From an uncultured Prevotellaceae bacterium (GTDB taxonomy: Bacteria > Bacteroidota > Bacteroidia > Bacteroidales > Bacteroidaceae): DNA of 33,908 nt. The stretch lies in NCBI GenBank assembly GCA_947165505.1, contig CAMVAT010000037.1, positions 1 to 33,908 of the forward strand. The letters are read 5' to 3'. Shown one piece after another: positions 27,467-33,908 of the stretch. The notes below the pieces were generated by a model. That model was not told the origin of the DNA and did no database searches. It saw only the letters and a list, made by a program, of their open reading frames with translations. Position 1 is the stretch's first letter. Every line of letters starts with the position of its first letter. Both the position numbers and the translations under genes were made by a program.

Positions 27467-29278
27467 ATGATCAATATACGAAAACTTGAAGCCGAACTAT
27501 GGGAATCAGCCGATCTTTTGAGGCAAGGTAGCAAGCTGACAAGCAGCCAGTATTGCATGCCTGTGCTGGCATTACTATTCTTGCGCTATGCTTATAGTCG
27601 CTACAAGATGGTGGAGACAGAGATATTGCAGAATCGCCCAAGTCGTGGTGGACGTGTAATGCCTGTTGAACCCAGCGATTTCGCAGCCAAGAGTGCATTG
27701 TATCTGCCCCGTGAGGCACAATTTGACTATCTGGTGAACCTGCCTGATAACATTGTGGCTGCCGGCTTGAAGACCAAAGACGGACAGGAAATCAACTCAT
27801 TGGGCGAGGCAGTGAACAACGCTATGCAATTGGTGGAAGATCAGAGCGAGCAGCTGACAGGCGTATTGCCTAAGACCTACACGATGTTTGCCGACGACCT
27901 CCTGCGTGAATTGCTGCGTATCTTCAATAATAAGACCATCGACGAGATCGGTGGCGACATCATCGGGCGCATCTACGAATACTTCCTTTCCAAGTTTGCC
28001 AAGGCTGTGGCTTCTGACGATGGCGTATTCTTCACGCCGAAATCATTGGTAAAAATGCTGGTCAATGTACTGGAGCCCACGCAAGGCGTGATGCTCGATC
28101 CCGCATGTGGTTCGGGTGGCATGTTTGTACAGACGGGCGACTTTGTGAATCAGGCAGGTCTCAATGCCAATACTCAGATGACCTTCTACGGTCAGGAAAA
28201 GGTGGAATACAATGCCCAACTCTGTCTGATGAACATGGCAGTACACGGCTTGAATGGTAGGATTGTCTCTGGTGACGAGGCCAACTCTTTCTATCATGAC
28301 GCACACAACCTTGCAGGAAAGTGTGACTACGTGATGGCGAATCCTCCATTTAATGTGGATAAGGTGAAAGCCGAGTCTGCTTCTGCTGCCGGGCGTCTTC
28401 CATTTGGTTTGCCTGGCGTGAATCAGAAGACTAAGGAGATAGGCAACGCCAACTATCTTTGGATTAGTTATTTCTATGCCTACCTGAACGACCACGGACG
28501 CGCAGGCTTTGTGATGGCCAGTTCGGCGACTGACAGCGCCAACAAAGACCGTGACATCCGCGAGAAACTGGTGCGCACGGGTGATGTGGATGTGATGGTC
28601 AGCGTAGGCAACAACTTCTTCTACACACTCTCCCTGCCCTGCTCGCTGTGGTTCTTTGACCGCAACAAGCACGCCGACATTCGCGACAAAGTGCTGTTCA
28701 TCGATGCCCGCAACTACTATACGGTGGTTGACCGCACCTTAAATGAATGGACAGAATGGCAACTCCGCAACCTGCAAGCCATCGTACATCTCTATCGTGG
28801 CGAGAAAGAGAAGTATCAACAGTTGCTTGCCGACTATCAATCTGTCTTAGGCGATACAACTGTAGCTTCTGCTCAGGAAGCACTTGATAAGCAAAAGGCC
28901 ATAGCGAAAGAGGCTATTGCCAATGCCACCCGTAAAGACAAGAAGCGCATCGAGGCTGAGCAGAATGCCCTCATCGCCGAATTGGAAGACACGCTCGAAA
29001 CGGCCCGACAGCACGAATGGCTCACAAAGAAGTTTGGCGACGGTGAATATCAGGATGTGCTTGGCCTCTGCAAGATAGCCACCATTCAGGAGATAGAGGA
29101 AAAGAATTATTCCCTGACTCCCGGTGCCTACGTCGGTGTAGCCGAACAGGAAGATGACGGCGTAGATTTCCATGAGCGCATGACCGAGATTCATGCCGAG
29201 TTGGCGAAGCTGAACAAGGAGGCCAACACGTTGATGGACGAGATAATGAAGGAATGGAATAATCTAAACATGAAGTAA
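27467..29278 (+). CDS. hsdM: Type I restriction-modification methyltransferase subunit
   Basis: HsdM methylates adenines at the sites chosen by HsdS and is also required for the restriction complex. The 603-residue protein has a helical N-terminal domain (about 1-150), then the methyltransferase core with the SAM loop LDPACGSGGMF (210-220) and the catalytic NPPF (292-295), and a long helical C-terminal region (about 430-600, rich in Ala/Lys/Glu) of the kind that packs on the HsdS coiled coil. All key residues are intact. It opens the operon hsdM, DUF1016 nuclease, hsdS, small membrane protein, hsdR. Confidence 0.95.
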   Translation: MINIRKLEAELWESADLLRQGSKLTSSQYCMPVLALLFLRYAYSRYKMVETEILQNRPSRGGRVMPVEPSDFAAKSALYLPREAQFDYLVNLPDNIVAAGLKTKDGQEINSLGEAVNNAMQLVEDQSEQLTGVLPKTYTMFADDLLRELLRIFNNKTIDEIGGDIIGRIYEYFLSKFAKAVASDDGVFFTPKSLVKMLVNVLEPTQGVMLDPACGSGGMFVQTGDFVNQAGLNANTQMTFYGQEKVEYNAQLCLMNMAVHGLNGRIVSGDEANSFYHDAHNLAGKCDYVMANPPFNVDKVKAESASAAGRLPFGLPGVNQKTKEIGNANYLWISYFYAYLNDHGRAGFVMASSATDSANKDRDIREKLVRTGDVDVMVSVGNNFFYTLSLPCSLWFFDRNKHADIRDKVLFIDARNYYTVVDRTLNEWTEWQLRNLQAIVHLYRGEKEKYQQLLADYQSVLGDTTVASAQEALDKQKAIAKEAIANATRKDKKRIEAEQNALIAELEDTLETARQHEWLTKKFGDGEYQDVLGLCKIATIQEIEEKNYSLTPGAYVGVAEQEDDGVDFHERMTEIHAELAKLNKEANTLMDEIMKEWNNLNMK

Positions 29279-29281
29279 GTT

Positions 29282-30427
29282 ATGGCAAACGAGGTTGCAA
29301 TCATCGAAACCAGAGCCACACAACTGGCTGAAAAGATAGAGTTGTTGGTGACGGAGGCACGTCGGAAGGTGGCTTCTGTTGCTAATACTGCGCAGGTATA
29401 TACATACTATGAGATTGGTCGCTATATTATTGAAGATGAACAAGGTGGCAAGCTACGCGCCGAATATGGTAAAGGTGTATTGAAACGTGTTTCTGAACGA
29501 CTTACTGAGCGATTAGGCAAAGGTTGGTCGGAAGAGAATCTGCGCCTAATGAGGAAGTTTTATACCCTTTATTCCCATGTGCAATCACCGATTCTCAAAA
29601 TCCAAACCACTGGTTTGGAAATTCAATCCCCCAAAATCCAAACCAGTGGTTCGGAAATCTCTCAACCTGCTGATAATGATAACCAGTGGTCACCAAATCA
29701 AAGATTTACGTTGCCATGGTCACACTATTTGATACTGACTCATGTCAAGGACTCAGACGCACGTAGTTTCTATGAGATAGAAGCATTTAAACAGCAATGG
29801 AGCAAACGCCAACTGCAACGCCAGATAGGTAGCGGTCTCTATGAACGTCTGGCATTAAGCAGAGATAAGGATGAAGTGATGCGACTGGCTACGGAAGGAC
29901 AAGTAGTGGAAAAAACCAGTGACATCATGAAAGACCCGCTGGTGTTGGAGTTTATCGGCTTGAAGCCTGACGCATCCTATAGCGAGACAGACCTTGAGAG
30001 TGCCATCATCAGTCGCCTGCAGGACTTCCTGCTGGAGATGGGAAAAGGTTTCCTTTTTGAGGCAAGACAGAAGCGCTTCACCTTTGAGGAACGTCATTTC
30101 TACGTTGACCTTGTACTTTACAACAGACTCTTGCAATGCTATGTCCTTGTAGATTTGAAGATGGACGACCTCACCCATCAAGACCTGGGACAGATGCAGA
30201 TGTATGTCAACTATTATGACCGCTATGTAAAGGAAGATTTTGAAAAGCCTACCATCGGGATTCTTCTTTGTGAGCGCAAGCACGATGCCCTCGTAGAACT
30301 CACGCTGCCAAAGGATGCCAACATTTATGCACAGCAATACGCACTTTGTCTGCCTGACAAAGCCCTGCTGCAACAGAAACTGCGTGAATGGATTGCAGAA
30401 TTTAAACAAAAGGAGGATGAGGTATGA
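29282..30427 (+). CDS. DUF1016/YhcG-type PD-(D/E)XK nuclease domain protein
   Basis: The 381-residue protein has the two-part layout of the YhcG/DUF1016 family: a helical N-terminal domain (about 15-100 and 140-200, containing YYEIGRYI and SEENLRLMRKFY, then LPWSHYLILTHVKD) and a C-terminal nuclease-like domain with FYVDLVLY (Asp276), VLVDLKM (Asp291, Lys293) and a QMQMYVNYYDR stretch, the PD-(D/E)XK pattern with Asp in the third position. Such genes recur in type I restriction loci, but their role is not established. An unusual insert (about 101-135, KIQTTGLEI then KIQTSGSEI) repeats itself and separates the two parts of the N-terminal domain. It begins 3 bases after hsdM and overlaps hsdS by four bases. 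Confidence 0.88.
   Translation: MANEVAIIETRATQLAEKIELLVTEARRKVASVANTAQVYTYYEIGRYIIEDEQGGKLRAEYGKGVLKRVSERLTERLGKGWSEENLRLMRKFYTLYSHVQSPILKIQTTGLEIQSPKIQTSGSEISQPADNDNQWSPNQRFTLPWSHYLILTHVKDSDARSFYEIEAFKQQWSKRQLQRQIGSGLYERLALSRDKDEVMRLATEGQVVEKTSDIMKDPLVLEFIGLKPDASYSETDLESAIISRLQDFLLEMGKGFLFEARQKRFTFEERHFYVDLVLYNRLLQCYVLVDLKMDDLTHQDLGQMQMYVNYYDRYVKEDFEKPTIGILLCERKHDALVELTLPKDANIYAQQYALCLPDKALLQQKLREWIAEFKQKEDEV
29594..29700 (+). repeat. Repeated palindromes inside the DUF1016 gene
   Basis: CCAAACCACTGGTTTGG (29602-29618) is a perfect 17-base odd palindrome. A near copy, CCAAACCAGTGGTTCGG, lies at 29638-29654, and its core AACCAGTGGT recurs at 29691-29700. The first two belong to a direct repeat of about 28 bases (CAAAATCC...GGAAAT) 36 bases apart, encoding the repeated KIQT-G--EI peptide. 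Confidence 0.8.
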
Positions 30428-31536
30428 GTGAGTGGAAGGAAGTAAAGTTGGGAGATTGTTGTGAGATATTTGCAGGTGGAGACAAACCCCAAATTTTTAG
30501 CAACTATAAAACATCTAAGTGCAATATTCCCGTCTATTCGAATGGAATAGATAACGAAGGATTGTATGGTTACACAAACATAGCAAGAAGTGAAGCTAAT
30601 GCTATTACAATTACAGGAAGAGGCGCAAATGCTGGAACTGTTTATTTTAGAAAAGAACCTTTTTTGCCAATCATTAGATTACTTACATTAATTCCCGACA
30701 CTACAACGATTGATGCCCACTATTTGTATTATTTATTAAAAGGCAGATCTTTTTTGAGTACAGGTTCTGCTCAACCTCAAATTACGGTTCCCAATATATC
30801 ACGGTACGAAATAGAATACGACCCAGACTTAATTACTCAGATAAAAATTGCCTCCATCCTTTTCCGCTACGACTCTTTGATAGAGAACTATCAGAAGCAG
30901 ATCAAGTTGTTGGAGGAAGCAGCACAGCGACTCTATAAGGAATGGTTCGTCGACCTCCACTTCCCCGGCCACGAAAATACCAAGATTGTCGATGGTGTGC
31001 CTGAGGGGTGGGAAAAGAAACCTGTGGATAGTATATATTCTATTAAATATGGAAAGAATTTATCCACAAAGTTGATTTCTGAAAGCGGTGAATTTCCGGT
31101 GTATGGTGCAAATGGAGTCATTGGCTATTATGATAAGGCTAATTGTAACGAACAAGTAGTCTTGATAACCAGTCGTGGTAATGGCAGTGGAGATGTTTTA
31201 GTGACATATCACAAAGATGCTTTCATTACGAATAATTCTTTCATTGTTTTGCCTTTAGAAGATTATTCATATTGTCAGTTACCCTTCACGAATCAGTTTT
31301 TGAAGAATGCGAACTTTAGAGCTGTAAGGACAGGAGCAGCACAACCTCAATTGACAAATCAATCTATACATACAGTTGATGTTGTACTTCCTTCTAAAGA
31401 TGTCATAATTGATTATTGCGATAAAGTTTCTTATAATAACAAAATAATAATTCTCTTGAAAAATCAAATCCGCCTCCTCACCGAGGCCCGTGACCGCTTG
31501 CTTCCCAAGCTGATGAGCGAAGAGATAAAAGTATAA
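30424..31536 (+). CDS. hsdS: Type I restriction-modification specificity subunit
   Basis: HsdS sets the bipartite DNA recognition site for both methylation and cleavage. The 370-residue protein shows the classic design: first target recognition domain (about 1-140, opening SEWKEVKLGDCCEI), a central conserved helix with IENYQKQIKLLEEAAQRLYKEWF and the HFPGHE-x-VDGVPEGW hinge (about 150-195), second recognition domain (about 195-340), and the closing helix IRLLTEARDRLLPKLMSEEIKV. The two recognition domains are visibly richer in A/T than the flanking genes while the conserved helices are not, the usual mark of domain swapping by transfer. Only one hsdS is in view and no invertase gene, so phase variation cannot be claimed. 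It overlaps the DUF1016 gene (ATGA) and is followed after 5 bases by a small gene. Confidence 0.94.
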   Translation: MSEWKEVKLGDCCEIFAGGDKPQIFSNYKTSKCNIPVYSNGIDNEGLYGYTNIARSEANAITITGRGANAGTVYFRKEPFLPIIRLLTLIPDTTTIDAHYLYYLLKGRSFLSTGSAQPQITVPNISRYEIEYDPDLITQIKIASILFRYDSLIENYQKQIKLLEEAAQRLYKEWFVDLHFPGHENTKIVDGVPEGWEKKPVDSIYSIKYGKNLSTKLISESGEFPVYGANGVIGYYDKANCNEQVVLITSRGNGSGDVLVTYHKDAFITNNSFIVLPLEDYSYCQLPFTNQFLKNANFRAVRTGAAQPQLTNQSIHTVDVVLPSKDVIIDYCDKVSYNNKIIILLKNQIRLLTEARDRLLPKLMSEEIKV

Positions 31537-31541
31537 CGATT

Positions 31542-32009
31542 ATGGCAAAACCTTATAGATTATATGATATCAAAACAAGCAGAAAGGAACTTCTGATAGA
31601 AAATGCTTCAAAGTACCTTTTCTTCGCGTGGACTCTTAATCGTTTGAAAGAATTTTTGCTTTGCCGAGATGCAAAAAGGATAAATGAGGGATATATAACC
31701 AAGAGTATCCATAAGACAGAATTGCTCAAAGGTTTTAAAGAGCCGGACAAATTGGTTGACAAATGGCTCGCAGATATGGAATTCATAGGGCTGATAAGGG
31801 GAGAGTATGACCCTCGAATAGACCAACATCTTATTTATATCACGGAAAAGGGCATAGAGGAATATAAGAAACAGACCTATCATGTGCTTGCAGCAAATCT
31901 ATTGGAAACGCAGGAAAGCAGGAGACTGTCCAGAATCGCCATTATCATAGCTGTCATTTCAGTCTTTGTGGCAATTGGAATTGGAATTGTATCAATTTGT
32001 TATAAATAA
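31542..32009 (+). CDS. Small unknown protein with C-terminal membrane helix
   Basis: This is a 155-residue product of no family I recognise, placed between hsdS and hsdR. Residues about 1-115 look like a winged-helix type fold (KLVDKWLADMEFIGLIRGEY, then a beta-hairpin DQHLIYITEKGIEEYKK, as in many wHTH regulators), and a single hydrophobic helix follows (about 131-153, IAIIIAVISVFVAIGIGIV) with a short tail. It would be a C-tail-anchored cytoplasmic domain. It has lower GC than hsdR. The first 20 bases from ATTATGGCAAA repeat those at the hsdR start (see 32018-32037), hinting that it was inserted at the hsdR border. A membrane-linked effector or regulator of the restriction complex is a guess. 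Confidence 0.7.
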   Translation: MAKPYRLYDIKTSRKELLIENASKYLFFAWTLNRLKEFLLCRDAKRINEGYITKSIHKTELLKGFKEPDKLVDKWLADMEFIGLIRGEYDPRIDQHLIYITEKGIEEYKKQTYHVLAANLLETQESRRLSRIAIIIAVISVFVAIGIGIVSICYK

Positions 32010-32020
32010 TCTTATCTATT

Positions 32021-33908
32021 ATGGCAAAGGACTATAGCGAAGATCATCTGATACAGCGGAGTGCAGCCGAGTTGCTGGAAAAGGAACTGGGTTGGACGAG
32101 CGTGTATGCCTTTGATAAGGAGGTGCTCGGGGATTACAAATCCCCTCAAGCCGGCACGCTGGGACGTGCGTCGTATCATGAGGTGTTGTTGGCGGGTCGT
32201 TTCCGCAAAGCGCTGAAGACGCTGAACCCTTGGCTGACGGACAAGCAATTGCAGGAGGCTACGGAGCGCATGACGGAGCACATGAGTTCGCAGACGCTGA
32301 TGCAGATTAACGAGCAGAAATATCAGTACATCAAGGACGGTGTGCCTGTGACCCGCGTAAAACCGAACGGCGAGACGGAAGAGGTGCGTGCAAAAGTGAT
32401 TGACTTCGCGTCGCCAGAGAAGAACGACTTCCTGTGTGTTCGTGAGATGTGGGTATATGGTGCGCTCTATCATCGCCGGGCTGACATCGTGGGCTTCGTG
32501 AATGGTCTGCCTTTGCTGTTTATGGAGTTGAAGAACCACGACGTGGAAGTGGTGGATGCCTTCAACAAGAACTATCGCGACTATCTCGATACGATTCCTC
32601 AACTATTCTATCATAATGCCTTCATCCTATTCAGTAACGGACTGGAGGCGCGTGTGGGAACCATAGATTCCAAATGGGAGTTCTTCCACGAATGGAAACG
32701 ACTGAAGGAGGAAGATGCTGGCGACATCGAACTACCGACGATGCTGAGGGGAATCTGTAAGAAGGAGAACTTTCTGGACTTGCTGGAAAACTTCATCCTC
32801 TACGACCATAGCGGAGGACATACGGCAAAGATATTAGCTCGCAACCACCAATACCTCGGTGTGAACCAAGCCGTGGAGATGTATCGCAACCGTCAGTATC
32901 TGAATGGCAAATTGGGTGTATTCTGGCATACGCAGGGTAGCGGTAAGAGCTATTCCATGTTGTTCCTCTCGCAGAAGATTAGACGTAAGTTTGAGGGCTC
33001 GCCTACATTCCTCGTACTGACCGACCGCGACGAACTGAACAAACAGATCAGCGACACGTTTGAGAACTGCGGACTGTTGGGCAATGTGAAGGCGAAGAAG
33101 TTCATCGCCAGCAGTGGCGAGGACCTGAAATCGAAGTTGAAAGGCAATCCGTCGTTCATCTTCTCGCTCATTCAGAAGTTCAACGACCCGAAAGCTGAAC
33201 CTATTTATCCCGACCACGATATTATCGTGATGAGCGACGAGGCACACCGCACACAAAACGGCATATTTGCCGACAACCTGATGCACTTGCTGCCCACAGC
33301 CCACCGCATTGGTTTTACGGGAACGCCGTTGCTGTCAAACGACAATATCACGGCGCGTACATTCGGTGGCTATGTCAGTATCTACGACTTCAAACGGGCC
33401 GTGGAAGATAAGGCTACAGTGCCTCTCTATTATGAGAATCGTGGTGAGAAACTACAAGACCTGAAGAATCCAGAAATCAACGATGAGATAGCAGCCGCCC
33501 TGGAACAAGCAGGCGAACTGGATGCTTCGCAGTTGGCCAAGCTGGAACGTGAGTTCGCCAAGGAGGTGCATCTGCTGACGGCTGCCAAACGTTTGCGACT
33601 GATTGCCAAAGACTTTGTGCATCATTATAGCGACCTGTGGACTTCGGGCAAGGCGATGTTCGTGTGCTATAACAAGGTGACCTGCGTGCGAATGTTCAAC
33701 TATGTGCAGGAATACTGGCAGCGCGAAATCAAGGCTTTGGAAGAAACCATCGCAAAATGCACCTCGCAACAGGAGGCACAGGAGATGCAGCGCAAACTGG
33801 AATGGATGTGCGAGACGGACATGGCGGTAGTCGTTTCGCAAGAGCAGAACGAAATACAGACGTTCCAGAAGTGGGGCCTCGACATCAAGCCACACCGTGA
33901 GCGGATGG
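32021..33908 (+). CDS. hsdR: Type I restriction enzyme endonuclease subunit (3' end beyond window)
   Basis: HsdR is the translocating, cutting subunit. 629 codons are in the window; the rest lies beyond base 33908. The N-terminal nuclease domain has ADIVGFVNGLPLLFMELKNH with the catalytic E169-L-K171; then come Walker A TQGSGKS (304-310), the DRDELNKQ segment, DEAH (406-409), and IGFTGTPLL, marking the superfamily 2 motor. It starts MAKDYSEDHLIQRSAAELL, the usual HsdR opening. The frame is open and unbroken, checked at the nuclease, Walker A and DEAH positions. The gene starts 11 bases after the small membrane protein gene. Confidence 0.94.
   Translation, partial: MAKDYSEDHLIQRSAAELLEKELGWTSVYAFDKEVLGDYKSPQAGTLGRASYHEVLLAGRFRKALKTLNPWLTDKQLQEATERMTEHMSSQTLMQINEQKYQYIKDGVPVTRVKPNGETEEVRAKVIDFASPEKNDFLCVREMWVYGALYHRRADIVGFVNGLPLLFMELKNHDVEVVDAFNKNYRDYLDTIPQLFYHNAFILFSNGLEARVGTIDSKWEFFHEWKRLKEEDAGDIELPTMLRGICKKENFLDLLENFILYDHSGGHTAKILARNHQYLGVNQAVEMYRNRQYLNGKLGVFWHTQGSGKSYSMLFLSQKIRRKFEGSPTFLVLTDRDELNKQISDTFENCGLLGNVKAKKFIASSGEDLKSKLKGNPSFIFSLIQKFNDPKAEPIYPDHDIIVMSDEAHRTQNGIFADNLMHLLPTAHRIGFTGTPLLSNDNITARTFGGYVSIYDFKRAVEDKATVPLYYENRGEKLQDLKNPEINDEIAAALEQAGELDASQLAKLEREFAKEVHLLTAAKRLRLIAKDFVHHYSDLWTSGKAMFVCYNKVTCVRMFNYVQEYWQREIKALEETIAKCTSQQEAQEMQRKLEWMCETDMAVVVSQEQNEIQTFQKWGLDIKPHRERM

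Noticed and set aside
30424..31536. Phase-variable hsdS by inversion
   Set aside because: There is one hsdS in the window, no second partial hsdS, no inverted repeats within it that I could find, and no recombinase gene nearby.

Overview
The window looks like a chromosomal segment of a Bacteroidales bacterium, probably a Prevotellaceae member (Prevotella-like). The grounds are repeated matches to the Bacteroidota -7 promoter box TAnnTTTG just upstream of genes, few Shine-Dalgarno sites, the ftsK-lolA gene order, a cobalamin-dependent ribonucleotide reductase, a secreted protein with a C-terminus like a type IX sorting domain, and a DUF1016 nuclease inside a type I restriction locus. No rRNA, tRNA, CRISPR array, integrase or transposase was found.

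Layout. Positions 1-763 hold no gene and are a patchwork of repeats. Minus strand: nrdJ (764-3310). Plus: a nitroreductase (3687-4424). Minus: a block of a DEDD exonuclease, an RlmI-type methyltransferase and tilS (7982 down to 4584). Plus: ftsK, a LolA-like carrier and an overlapping multi-pass membrane protein (8122-12929), then a pectin-degradation group of a small secreted protein, a PL1 pectate lyase and a GH28 polygalacturonase (13022-17835). Minus: trmO and a PAP2 phosphatase (17865-19431). Plus: an unrecognised two-gene operon of a tail-anchored charged protein and an actin/Hsp70-fold ATPase (19549-22771). Minus: an AraC regulator and dapA (22975-24824), with a probable small RNA upstream (24964-25150). 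Plus: a family 2 glycosyltransferase, a D-lactate dehydrogenase, and a type I restriction-modification locus (27467 to the window edge) with two extra genes: a DUF1016/YhcG-type nuclease between hsdM and hsdS, and a small membrane-anchored protein between hsdS and hsdR.

The most unusual material is of four kinds. (1) A composite intergenic repeat element occurs at least four times. It consists of whole heptanucleotides (12, 6, 6 and 4 copies) always opening at TAG and closing at AGAGAATAG, then a G-rich module, then in the fuller copies a pair of inverted hairpin repeats. The 31-base segment between the hairpins lies in opposite orientation at two loci. (2) The tail-anchored protein plus actin-like ATPase operon has no function I recognise. 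(3) Paired 13-base palindromes lie upstream of nrdJ. (4) The restriction locus carries accessory genes.

All assignments were made by reading motifs; no database search was run. Family names with specific motifs (NrdJ, TilS, FtsK, GH28, PL1, DapA, LdhA, HsdM/R/S) are firm. The names LolA-like, DUF5687-like and the small RNA are tentative.
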